Source: CAIZQW01 sp037133395 (GTDB taxonomy: Bacteria; Verrucomicrobiota; Kiritimatiellia; RFP12; UBA1067). From it: 64,000 nt of DNA. The stretch is taken from positions 1 through 64,000 of the forward strand of contig JBAXOG010000005.1 of the NCBI GenBank assembly GCA_037133395.1. The letters run 5' to 3'. The translations under genes and the position numbers were made by a program. Positions within the stretch are counted from its first letter, which is position 1. Each line of letters begins with the position of its first letter. This document shows, in pieces, positions 35,501 to 42,863 of the stretch. The notes under the pieces are model-generated. The model was not told where the DNA came from. It made no database searches and was given only the letters and a program-made list of their open reading frames with translations.

Positions 35501-36520
35501 ACCATGGATAATCCAGAGACCTATCCGACCCCCGAGCCGCAGCCGGTCGCCTTTGTCAAACCTGCTCCTGCCACGCCTCGTCATGCGCCTGTAGCGACTG
35601 CTGACGGCTGGCCGTTCGACGCGGCAGAAGCCCAACGCCGTCAATCCGCAGCCGGTCTGCCGAAGGAACTGCAACTCGCGTGCGGCACGAACAGTAACGT
35701 GAAACTGGACTTTGTGCTGATCCCGGCCGGCGACTTCGTGCTCGGCAATGCCACTGGTGTCGACGACGAGTATCCGCCGACACGTGTTCGCATCGAGAAG
35801 CCCTTCTACATGTCGCGCAAGGAAATTTCTAACGCCCAGTTCCGCGAATTCGACGTCGCGCACGACAGCCGCACGATCGACACCTACACCAAGGATCATA
35901 CCGGGCCCGGTCCATCGATGAACAACGCGGAGCAGCCTGCTGTGCGCGTAAGTTGGCAGGAAGCCATGGCGTTTTGCGATTGGTTTGGCCGTACCGCTGG
36001 TCAGCGGTGCGCATTGCCGACCGAGGCGCAATGGGAGTATGCTTGCCGCGCCGGCACCGCAACGCCGCTCTGGTTCGGCGACCTTGCCGCCAACTTCGGT
36101 CAGTATGCCAACCTCGCAGACAAGAGCCTCCGAAACGGTCTGCGTACCGTCAGGCCGTGGATTCCGGCTATTGAAACCGTCGATGATGGCGCGACGATCA
36201 CCCAAAACGTGGCCGCCTACCAGCCAAACCCGTGGGGTCTATACAGTATGCACGGCAACGTCGCTGAATGGACGCGTTCGCTTTTCAAGCCTTATCCATA
36301 TCGTGACGACGATGGCCGTAACGCCACCACGGCGAAAAGCGTTGGCCAACGCGTTGTGCGCGGCGGCTCGTTTTGGGACCGCCCGTACCGTGCCACCTCG
36401 TCAGCTCGGCGCAACTACGAACCTTGGCAGCGGGTCTTCGATGTCGGGTTCCGCGTCATCATTGACCCCGACACCGCAATCAAGGTGGCCAGCGTCAGCA
36501 ACCGCGCGGACGCGCACTAG
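32534..36520 (+). CDS. Giant fusion: HZS-alpha-like propeller, two CXXCH motifs, FGE-like C-terminal domain
   Basis: 1328-residue exported protein. AAGGGG (32523-32528) favours ATG 32534 (signal peptide MKTMLISILSLSAMLSTAKP); ATG 32516 overlaps the upstream stop. Order: carbohydrate-binding-like beta domain (about 60-200), helical segment (200-370), beta-propeller resembling the hydrazine synthase alpha middle domain (about 370-760; LDRDGT-like FDGTRMLFSMP, WYPRVLSDGRVMYTRWEYSDLP), two c-type heme motifs CVGCH at Cys821 and Cys871, and a sulfatase-modifying-factor/EgtB-type domain (about 1050-1325; IPAGDFVLG, LPTEAQWEYACRAGTATP, GNVAEWTRS, VVRGGSFWDRP). The copper-binding cysteines of true FGE are missing at GGSFWDRPYRATSSARR, so sulfatase maturation is unlikely. 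Function is unknown; oxidative or redox chemistry on glycans is one possibility. Confidence 0.82.
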   Translation: MKTMLISILSLSAMLSTAKPTAGEANFYVKKDSWTATMLATRDRYQTLADAAPLRAGPWSSTAALKAKSFGDALFPEQGVNLDSKDEKGNPVWRQHAEWVDGVAQPLSASGSSSTYLFRVITAKMAATVTAGFGSDDGIEVWLNGKKIHSVDAPRGVSSGQDKVALALEAGENRLLVKIFNIGGSCGFYFNLELAPPEDVWPQLAKDYPVQAAWLKRDTDGRLTAWLGGRNSVDNEKALISRPLAALGQPGVLHQEMAKLEQGGVSAKDSRWLDLYFRACQVRAVKEDAARFNTDALRRAIEDLSRTYPGQYTRGPEFLKRLEACKKKNEDVRLAADCGEMTDLKLLNDMLALQREALLANPLMNFERLLLVKRDSLGLPQNWQGNTSISRNGYDNEIVVLSPAHPGGKLTTLFKPQGKEFVGDVDLNFDGTRMLFSMPTKDAWQVWEIKADGSGLRQLTPDISKIDNYDACYLPDGKIMFNSTMNIHGVPCVGGGDKVGNLCRMDADGKNVRMLCFEQDQDWYPRVLSDGRVMYTRWEYSDLPHYHSRLLMSMNPDGTGQLSLYGSNSYWPNSIFYARQIPDAPSKIIAVISGHHGVRRMGELVLFDLARGRTEANGAVQRIPGYGKKVEPVIADGLVQGSWPKFLHPYPLSDKYFIVSCKPTPESRWGIYLVDVFDNMLCLAEEAGYELFEPIPLRARVKPAAIPDRVRPEMKEGTVILSDVYAGPGLKGVQHGTVKALRVYSFHFGYWGVGGHANIGVDGSWDGRRIIGTVPVYKDGSANFKVPANTPIAIQPLNERGEAVALMRSWFVVMPGENASCVGCHESVNSSPLIKPNLAMRRAPSAITPWNGPERPFSFRREVQPVLDKSCVGCHDGSKAGCPDLRGNRKGDRNFDASYLALMPFVRRPGPESDFHVLSPMDYHVSTSELFQMLRKGHHNVALDVDAWSRLTTWADLNVPCHGTWGEHRGSPMGAPEALRNEYRKLYANTMDNPETYPTPEPQPVAFVKPAPATPRHAPVATADGWPFDAAEAQRRQSAAGLPKELQLACGTNSNVKLDFVLIPAGDFVLGNATGVDDEYPPTRVRIEKPFYMSRKEISNAQFREFDVAHDSRTIDTYTKDHTGPGPSMNNAEQPAVRVSWQEAMAFCDWFGRTAGQRCALPTEAQWEYACRAGTATPLWFGDLAANFGQYANLADKSLRNGLRTVRPWIPAIETVDDGATITQNVAAYQPNPWGLYSMHGNVAEWTRSLFKPYPYRDDDGRNATTAKSVGQRVVRGGSFWDRPYRATSSARRNYEPWQRVFDVGFRVIIDPDTAIKVASVSNRADAH

Positions 36521-36726
36521 AGCATTTAACTTAATGTATGGCCTTACGCAGAAACGCAGTGATTATTCTGACAGGCTGACACGCATATGGAGGGCACGGT
36601 TACACCCGTGCCGCGGTCGGGGTGTACCCCGGCCCTTGTCCTCTCTTGTATCACTGCAAGTCCCAAGTCCAAAGTCCTCGTTCGGGCTATGCAATGCAAA
36701 AAATCCCGAATTGCACGCACGCTCGA
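36521..36726. other. Intergenic hairpins after the giant fusion
   Basis: GGCACGG (36593-36599) pairs with CCGTGCC (36606-36612) around a 6-nt loop, followed by the palindrome GGGGTGTACCCC (36619-36630). No T-run follows, so rho-independent termination is uncertain. I see no gene here; the remainder up to the promoter at 36727 is unremarkable. Confidence 0.4.
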
Positions 36727-36778
36727 CTTTACGTAAAGCCAGAAACCCGTTGACTTTTTTCTGCTGGTTTGCTTAAGT
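36727..36778 (+). promoter_or_regulatory. Promoter and palindromic operator of surface protein 5
   Basis: CTTTACGTAAAG (36727-36738), 13 bp to TTGACT (36750-36755), 17-bp spacer, TTAAGT (36773-36778). The segment from CTCGACTTTACG through TTAAGTGAGA is almost identical to that upstream of surface protein 2, which suggests copying of the whole promoter. Confidence 0.78.
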
Positions 36779-36832
36779 GAGAGATGCGAAGGGATTGTGT
36801 GTCTCTGGGAAAAAAGAAAGGGGTTTAAGATT

Positions 36833-39800
36833 ATGAACTCAATGAAGAAGAGGTTATACAGAACAGCGGGACAGATGCTGGTCGCTCTGTTATGGGTGTT
36901 GGCACCTGTGGCTTTTGCTGGTAATGCCCCCTGGAGTGGCGGCGCTAATAACAACTGGACGGATGCAGGCAACTGGGTGGGCGGAGCCTATCCCGGCGCG
37001 ACCAGCGGCACCACCAACCCGGACATCGCATCGTTCACGAATAACCCATCCAACAAGGCTCCGGCATTCAATGTCGCCAATATCAACCTTGGCGGTTTTA
37101 CCTTCGATATCGGCGCAGGCGCGTTCACGCTCGGCACCACCGGCGGCAATGCTGTCCTCCTCTCCAGCGGCGGGAGCATCACCGTCAACAGCGGTGACAC
37201 GGCCGCCCAGATCGTCAACGCCCCGCTTGTCATCCAGAATGCCTCGGGCGGCAGTTCTGGGGTGTACACGAATCTGAATAATTCTGCCACCTCTGCAACC
37301 CTTACCTTGGGCGGTAGCATCAAAGGAATGGCGACGACAGGCAACACTACCGCGCTCACCATCGGCGGGCTCAGTGTTGGAGCGAACACGGTTTCCGGCA
37401 TCATCAGCGACGGCACCGCTGGCGGCGCCGTGTCGCTGACCAAGGTCGGCAGCGGAATATGGGTCCTGTCGGGTATCAACACTTACACTGGGGCGACCGT
37501 GGCCAATGGCGGGGTTGTGTTTACTCCGATGCCTGGCTCTGTTAGTGGCATTCCGCAGGTTATCGGCACGCTGCAAATCACCGGCACGATGACCAATACG
37601 AGCAGTGTTTCGATTGCCAACGGGGGCACGCTCATTGACGGCAGTTCCACTGCCGCCAGCAATAACAACGTCACCAATCGCATCAACCCGGCGGCCACGC
37701 TGACGATGGGCGGTTCCAGTGGCGGCGGCACATTCACGCTGGCCGCCCCGGCTGCAGGTAGCACGCACAGCCAGACATTGGCAGGGCTTTCGATCGGCGC
37801 GGGTGGGAATACCATCAATGCCAGCGCCGCCACTGGTACGAACAAACTCTCCTTCAGCGGCGCGAGCGGCAGCGTTTACAGCCGCAGCACGGGCGGCACG
37901 GTTACTTTTGCCACCACCAATACGGCGGGGTTCAACGTCAGCTTCGCCAACACGCCGACGGGTGCCGGTGTCTCGGGCACCTCCGCTCCGCTCCTCATCG
38001 GCGCGATCCTCGGCGGTACCATCTGGGGTGGCACCGACTTTGTCGCTGCCAATTCCGGCACCGTGGCTGCGCCTACTTATGACACTACGCTGACCGCAGA
38101 CAAGAACGTGAACGTGACTGGCAACCTTTCGGGTGGCCCCCTCTCGGTCAACAGCCTGCGTTTGGCCGACACCACGAGCCGCACCGTGATCCTTACGGGC
38201 ACCAACACCATTGCCAGCGGCGGCATCCTGCTTCCGAGTACGGTGACGGCCGACAGCGTAAACCATACCATCACCGGCGGCTATCTCACCAGCGGCACGG
38301 GCGACCTCTGGATCTATGCCGCCTCAGGAAATCAGGGTGCCTCCCCCCGCAGCGGTGGAGCTAACGGTAATCCGCGGGGGGCTTACTATGCCATGACCAT
38401 TGCGTCACCGATCATTGACAACGGAACGACTCCGGTGTCGCTCACGATCGGCGGCAGCGGCTACTCGCAGGTTCATATTATCAGCAACAACACCTACACG
38501 GGCGGCACCTATCTGGATAACGGGATGCTGGCCATCGATTCGGACAGTGCCTTTGGAGCCTCCAGCGGCGCGGTTACCGTAACGAGCGGAGCAAATAATT
38601 ACCTTCGTCTGAACAACGCCATCACCAACAGCCGCAACTTCGTCATCAACTCCGGCGCCGTCCTCAACGTTGGAGGACCTACTCTGACCCTGAACGGTTC
38701 GCTCACCGGCGGCGGCAATCTGATGTTGGGGTTCTATGGCAGCACCGGTGTCGGTCTGATTTTGAACAATGACGAGAACGGTTTCACGGGAACCTACACG
38801 GTTGGCTCTGCCCTTAGGGCCAACGAGGGCGTCGGGCTTTCAGCCAATGCGAACCTTGACCTGGCGTCTGATGGAGGAAACGCCCAATCATACGGTTGTG
38901 GCACCCTCCAAACCTCGGCCAATGTCACTCGCTCGCTCGGTACCGGTCCTGGCCAAGTGCAGTTCACCACCGGTCAAGGCGCTGTTGGCGGCGGGTTCTC
39001 GGCGGTCGGCGGCCCTGTGACGGTGAGTCTGGGCGGGCTCGGCACGCCCGCAACCCTCACCTACGGATCCGGTGCGTTCGGCCTTGGGAATGCCGTAAGT
39101 TCTAGCCTTGTCCTTCAAGACCCCACCGCCAATAACACGTTGATCTGGGCCAATCCGATCGCCAACAACGGCAATATGGTGTGGGTCAACCAAGCCGCGC
39201 CCACTGCAGGCACCAACACGGTTGCGACCATGACCGGCGTCCTCAGTGGTACGGGTGGTATGACCAAAGAAGGGCTCGGTCTTCTCATTCTCTCTGGCAC
39301 GAACACCTATACAGGCCAGACTCGGATCCTGAAGGGTACTCTCAGTGTCGCATCGCTCGGCTCGGTGAACGGAGCCACGAGCAATCTCGGTCAGCCGTCT
39401 TCGGCGACCAACGGTACGATTGTCCTGGGTGGGAATGGCGGATATGGGGCTAATGCTGTTGCGTTGACCTATACCGGTTCAGGTGAAACCACGGATCGGA
39501 TTCTCGAAATCGCCACCACGATTGGCAAGATCACACTGGAACAGGCCGGAACCGGGTTGTTGAAATTCGCAAGTCCCATCGTCGTGTCCGCTGTGGGTGA
39601 TGCGGGTAAGACGCTTATCCTGCAGGGCTCGACCTCCGGCACAGGCGAGCTATCCGGTGGTGTGATCGATGGAACAAATCTCTCGACTGTTGCGGCGGCT
39701 GCGCTTGGTGCGGACCGGCTGGCCATAATCGCACCCGCCGATGTGAATTACGGCCAGTTGCGCGTCGGCAACAGGGTCAGCGGTAAGGGGATCGCGCCGG

Positions 39801-40384
39801 GAACCTATTTGACAGCCATTCCTGGTAATAGTACAACCGGAGTGCTGAGCCAAGCCACCACCGAGGCGCTGACCAATGGCCAGCAGGTGGTCTTCACAGG
39901 CTTTACGACGGTCACGAAGACCGGGACCAACCTCTGGAATGTTCTTGGCGCGAACACCTATTCAGGCATCACCACGGTCAGCAATGGCGTGCTCGGTCTT
40001 TCGGGTAACCTCGGCAGCAACATCATCGTCAAAGGCGGTGCGAAACTTTCGGCGGGCGCCGCGGGCGGCGTGGGGACGCTCTCTACCGCCGGTCTGATGA
40101 CCTTCGAAACCAACAGCCGTCTCCTGGTGGATGTGGCATCGGCTACCGCGGATACGATCACCGCGGTCGGTAATGTCACGCTCACAGGAACAGTCACGCT
40201 GGAAGTCAGCGGCGATCAACTACGAGGCGGAAGTTGGAAAGTGCTGGAGTCCACGGGCGGCACCATCACGGGCAGTTTCGTCCTCTCCGGCGCCCGGAGC
40301 GGATCGAAGCTCACGACGAGCGCCAACAGCAAGGAGATCTGGCTGACTATTCCGCCTAAGGGCACGATGATCCGGATATTCTGA
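36833..40384 (+). CDS. Surface protein 5: giant autotransporter-repeat protein
   Basis: 1183-residue secreted beta-solenoid protein, the largest of the five. ATG 36833 (MNSMKKRLYRTAG) follows AAAGAAAGGGG. Signal peptide ends near PVAFAG. The N terminus is APWSGGANNNWTDAGNWVGG. The central region is homologous to surface protein 4 (LLIGAILGG, LTADKNVNVTGNL, YLTSGTGDLWIYAASG, GGFSAVGGPVTVSLGG). PATR-type repeats (GLLILSGTNTYTGQTRILKG) follow. The C-terminal domain (SRLLVDVASATADTITAVG, GSWKVLESTGGTITG) is a diverged type B module, ending PPKGTMIRIF. It heads a ~20-kb run of enzyme genes to 57229. Confidence 0.85.
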   Translation: MNSMKKRLYRTAGQMLVALLWVLAPVAFAGNAPWSGGANNNWTDAGNWVGGAYPGATSGTTNPDIASFTNNPSNKAPAFNVANINLGGFTFDIGAGAFTLGTTGGNAVLLSSGGSITVNSGDTAAQIVNAPLVIQNASGGSSGVYTNLNNSATSATLTLGGSIKGMATTGNTTALTIGGLSVGANTVSGIISDGTAGGAVSLTKVGSGIWVLSGINTYTGATVANGGVVFTPMPGSVSGIPQVIGTLQITGTMTNTSSVSIANGGTLIDGSSTAASNNNVTNRINPAATLTMGGSSGGGTFTLAAPAAGSTHSQTLAGLSIGAGGNTINASAATGTNKLSFSGASGSVYSRSTGGTVTFATTNTAGFNVSFANTPTGAGVSGTSAPLLIGAILGGTIWGGTDFVAANSGTVAAPTYDTTLTADKNVNVTGNLSGGPLSVNSLRLADTTSRTVILTGTNTIASGGILLPSTVTADSVNHTITGGYLTSGTGDLWIYAASGNQGASPRSGGANGNPRGAYYAMTIASPIIDNGTTPVSLTIGGSGYSQVHIISNNTYTGGTYLDNGMLAIDSDSAFGASSGAVTVTSGANNYLRLNNAITNSRNFVINSGAVLNVGGPTLTLNGSLTGGGNLMLGFYGSTGVGLILNNDENGFTGTYTVGSALRANEGVGLSANANLDLASDGGNAQSYGCGTLQTSANVTRSLGTGPGQVQFTTGQGAVGGGFSAVGGPVTVSLGGLGTPATLTYGSGAFGLGNAVSSSLVLQDPTANNTLIWANPIANNGNMVWVNQAAPTAGTNTVATMTGVLSGTGGMTKEGLGLLILSGTNTYTGQTRILKGTLSVASLGSVNGATSNLGQPSSATNGTIVLGGNGGYGANAVALTYTGSGETTDRILEIATTIGKITLEQAGTGLLKFASPIVVSAVGDAGKTLILQGSTSGTGELSGGVIDGTNLSTVAAAALGADRLAIIAPADVNYGQLRVGNRVSGKGIAPGTYLTAIPGNSTTGVLSQATTEALTNGQQVVFTGFTTVTKTGTNLWNVLGANTYSGITTVSNGVLGLSGNLGSNIIVKGGAKLSAGAAGGVGTLSTAGLMTFETNSRLLVDVASATADTITAVGNVTLTGTVTLEVSGDQLRGGSWKVLESTGGTITGSFVLSGARSGSKLTTSANSKEIWLTIPPKGTMIRIF

Positions 40385-40432
40385 GCCAGAGTTTTTTTAC
40401 CACGGAATACACGAAACTTCACGAAAGTGGAT

Positions 40433-40552
40433 GAGAGAATTTAGCTACGGATTTTGAGGGGGAGAAGAGATTAACCACGAAGAACACGAAGAGCACGAAG
40501 AAAATAGAAGTTGGATGAGTTAAACCTTTGTGTCCTTCGTGATCTTCGTGGT
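40433..40552. repeat. Conserved trailer plus CACGAAG-type palindrome, copy 3
   Basis: Trailer GAGAGAATTTAGCTACGGATT (40433-40453), then a three-unit left arm (40474-40500: ACCACGAAG, AACACGAAG, AGCACGAAG) and a three-unit right arm (40526-40552: CTTTGTGTC, CTTCGTGAT, CTTCGTGGT). The 9-bp periodicity is clear. Same position as copy 2, immediately after a surface-protein gene and before a hairpin leader. Confidence 0.82.
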
Positions 40553-40566
40553 GAAAAATTTGGGTA

Positions 40567-40592
40567 GTGGGCAAAGCCCACATGAGGGGGAG
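40567..40592 (+). promoter_or_regulatory. Leader hairpin with compensatory change, and Shine-Dalgarno
   Basis: GTGGGC-AAA-GCCCAC (40567-40581) corresponds to GCGGGC-AAA-GCCCGC at 30736-30750. The second stem pair is T-A here and C-G there, so both arms changed together. AGGGGGAG (40585-40592) follows and the ATG is at 40595. This is direct evidence that the stem itself is maintained. Confidence 0.72.
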
Positions 40593-40594
40593 TG

Positions 40595-42358
40595 ATGGAA
40601 AATCGATGTATGAAGTATTGGGCAATCGTTGCTGTATGCATTCCGTGTTTGTGCGTGGATGCTGCTGACGTGAAGGTGATACGCGTGGCGGATTATGGCG
40701 CGATCAGTAATGACGGGCTGGATGACACGCCTGCGGTGCAGGCTGCGCTGAAGGCGTGCGCTGGTGCGCCGTCACGGCTCGTGTTCGGTCCTGGCCAGTA
40801 TGATTTTTATCCTGACCGCGCGCCGGAGCGTTATCTCTTCGTCAGCAACAATGATGAGGGGCTTAAGCGCATCGCCTTTCCGCTGGGAAACTCCGAAAGT
40901 ATTGAGATCGACGGCCAGGGCGCGCTCTTCATGTTCCGGGGTTGGATCACGCCGTTCGCGCTAGACCACGCCAAGAACATCACGCTGAAGAATTTCTCGA
41001 TGGACTGGACGCGTACCTTCCATAGCGAAGGCAAGATCCTGGAGGTCAATACCAACGGGCTCACGGTCAGTTTCTCCGAAGCATTTCCGTATGCAGTCCG
41101 CAACGGTATCCTTGTCTTTACGGACGGGAAGAAGAGTCAGGAGCAGCAGACCACAGTTAAAGGCTCAGAACTCACCTACCCTTATGGCAGTATGCTGGAG
41201 TTCGATGCGCAGAAGCGTGAGACCGCCTACATGGCCCGTGATTACTGGGTGAAGGGCGGGGTGATGGCACAGGACCTCGGTCAGCACAAGGTCCGCATCA
41301 TACTGCCGAAACTGACGGGGACGGTCGGCAATATCCTGGTCTTCGGTCCGAGTCACCGCGACTGTCCGGGCATCGTGATCAGTGACAGCGCCAACGTGAC
41401 AGTGAACCACGTGAACCTCTATCATTGCGGTGGCATGGGTGTGATTGCTCAACGCAGTCGTGACATTACCGTAGACCATGTGCAAGTCACGCCCGCGCCG
41501 GGCAGCGGCCGGGTCGTCAGCATCACGGCTGACGCCACGCACTTTGTGAACTGCTCTGGAAAAATTATTTTGAGCAACTCTCTCTTCGAGAACCAGAAGG
41601 ACGACGCGACCAATGTTCACGGCATCTATGCCCGCATGGCGCGTCTGCTTGCACCGGATTTGATCGAGGTGCAACTGCTCCATCCGCAACAGCAAGGGTT
41701 CGATTTCATCGTGCCCGGAGGTAAACTCGAGCTGGTGCATGGTCCGAGCCTGGTCACCTACGGCGAGGCAATCGTCAAAACAGTCGAGCGGGTGAACAAA
41801 GAGTTTACGCGCGTCACGCTGACCCAGCCGTTGCCGGCTGAAAGTATCGTCGGCGACGTGGTGGCGAGCACAGATGGTTATCCTGAGACCTGGATTCACC
41901 ACTGCGTGATCCGCAATAACCGCGCCCGCGGCATCTTGCTCGGCTCCCGCGCAAAGATGGTGATCGAAGAAAATGTTTTTCACACACCCGGCGCAGCGAT
42001 CCTGCTGGAGGGCGATGGACGTTTCTGGTACGAGCAGGCTGGCGTGCGCGATTTGGTGATCCGTAAGAACACGTTTGATAACTGCAACTTCGGCGTGTGG
42101 GGCAAGGCGACCATCGAGGTTGGCGCAGGCATTGAGAAAACGTGCCGGGCGACCAGCCGCTACAACCGCAACGTCGTGATCGAAGATAATCTGTTTCGTA
42201 CTTTTGGCAGCGGTTCGCTGGTGCAGATGTATTCGGTGGACGGCTTGACGATTCGTAGCAATCGCGTTGAAAAGACTGGGGCGTATCCGGCCAAGGCGGG
42301 CGCGAATGACAAGCGGTTTGACATTGTGGAGAGCGACAACGTATCGATCAGCGAGTAG
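40595..42358 (+). CDS. GH110-type beta-helix glycosidase
   Basis: 587-residue secreted protein closest in style to characterised GH110 alpha-1,3-galactosidases. The ATG at 40595 is supported by AGGGGGAG; a GTG at 40592 is in frame. Signal peptide region MENRCMKYWAIVAVCIPCLC. Opens the helix with VADYGAISNDGLDDTPAVQA, then DGQGALFMFRGWITPFALDH. Candidate catalytic residues are D313 (ITADATHF), D336 and D337 (NQKDDATNVHG), spaced +23/+24 as in two other proteins here. It follows surface protein 5. The expected role is exo-removal of terminal alpha-linked galactose. Confidence 0.85.
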   Translation: MENRCMKYWAIVAVCIPCLCVDAADVKVIRVADYGAISNDGLDDTPAVQAALKACAGAPSRLVFGPGQYDFYPDRAPERYLFVSNNDEGLKRIAFPLGNSESIEIDGQGALFMFRGWITPFALDHAKNITLKNFSMDWTRTFHSEGKILEVNTNGLTVSFSEAFPYAVRNGILVFTDGKKSQEQQTTVKGSELTYPYGSMLEFDAQKRETAYMARDYWVKGGVMAQDLGQHKVRIILPKLTGTVGNILVFGPSHRDCPGIVISDSANVTVNHVNLYHCGGMGVIAQRSRDITVDHVQVTPAPGSGRVVSITADATHFVNCSGKIILSNSLFENQKDDATNVHGIYARMARLLAPDLIEVQLLHPQQQGFDFIVPGGKLELVHGPSLVTYGEAIVKTVERVNKEFTRVTLTQPLPAESIVGDVVASTDGYPETWIHHCVIRNNRARGILLGSRAKMVIEENVFHTPGAAILLEGDGRFWYEQAGVRDLVIRKNTFDNCNFGVWGKATIEVGAGIEKTCRATSRYNRNVVIEDNLFRTFGSGSLVQMYSVDGLTIRSNRVEKTGAYPAKAGANDKRFDIVESDNVSISE

Positions 42359-42389
42359 ATCGAGGTGGATTGGGGAGGGGGAGATTTTA

Positions 42390-42457
42390 ACCACAGAGAA
42401 CGCAAAGAACTCAAAGAAAGAAATTGATCTTTGTGATCCTTGTGTTCTTTGTGGTAA
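42390..42457. repeat. CACGAAG/CACAAAG palindrome, copy 4
   Basis: Left arm 42390-42416 (ACCACAGAGAACGCAAAGAA...) and right arm 42429-42455 (CTTTGTGATCCTTGTGTTCT...). It is an A-rich variant of the same 9-bp-unit palindrome. The segment 42403-42457 recurs at 42768-42822. Confidence 0.75.
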
Positions 42458-42586
42458 ATTCTATCTGCGCTGTGAACGGTTTCGGGTTGATGTATTAACC
42501 GCAACCAGCCTTCGCCAAACGGCTTCCACCTTTGCTAAAGCTACGGCGGATAAAACGGCGGTCAGGAAGAACGGGAAGAACAGGGT

Positions 42587-42762
42587 GCATCTGAGATTCA
42601 TTGGCCTGTTAACTGGGCAGATAAGCTGGGCGTATAGGCGTCCTCGCCTGTACACTGGTCCGGTAGCTGCCGGACCAGTCATAGACACCACGCTTCTGCC
42701 TTCGCCAAGGCTACGGCGCGGCAGGCGCCTATACGCCCAGGGTTGCAACGAATCTCAGATGC
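42587..42762. repeat. Nested palindromic element (MITE-like), copy 1
   Basis: 176-bp element with three nested stems: outer GCATCTGAGATTC (42587-42599) with GAATCTCAGATGC (42750-42762), perfect over 13 bp; inner GGGCGTATAGGCG (42628-42640) with CGCCTATACGCCC (42726-42738), perfect over 13 bp; central TGGTCCGG...CCGGACCA near 42656-42677. A related element lies at 60173-60340. No coding capacity. Two CTACGGCG-type motifs occur nearby (about 42530-42550 and 42699-42725). The 42359-42863 interval holds no gene. Confidence 0.8.
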
Positions 42763-42767
42763 GCCCC

Positions 42768-42822
42768 AAAGAACTCATAAAAAGAAATTGATCTTTGTGA
42801 TCCTTGTGTTCTTTGTGGTGAA
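42768..42822. repeat. Direct copy of palindrome right half
   Basis: About 55 bp (CAAAGAACTCATAAAAAGAA through CTTTGTGGTG) nearly identical to 42403-42457. The two copies bracket about 310 bp that contain the nested palindromic element, which looks like duplication around an insertion or a recombination remnant. Confidence 0.7.
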
Positions 42823-42863
42823 TAATTTTTAATAGGGATTGATAATTGAATCGGGGGGATCAG

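Noticed and set aside
32534..36520. Hydrazine synthase, hence an anammox organism
   Set aside because: Only the middle propeller resembles the alpha subunit; the other domains and the glycan context differ, and no beta/gamma subunits are present.
36593..36630. Rho-independent terminator
   Set aside because: Good stems but no following T-run, so I list it only as hairpins.
36890..38266. 458-codon - strand frame opposite surface protein 5
   Set aside because: Low-complexity composition rich in R, G and A mirrors the G/T/N repeats of the + strand gene; a shadow frame.
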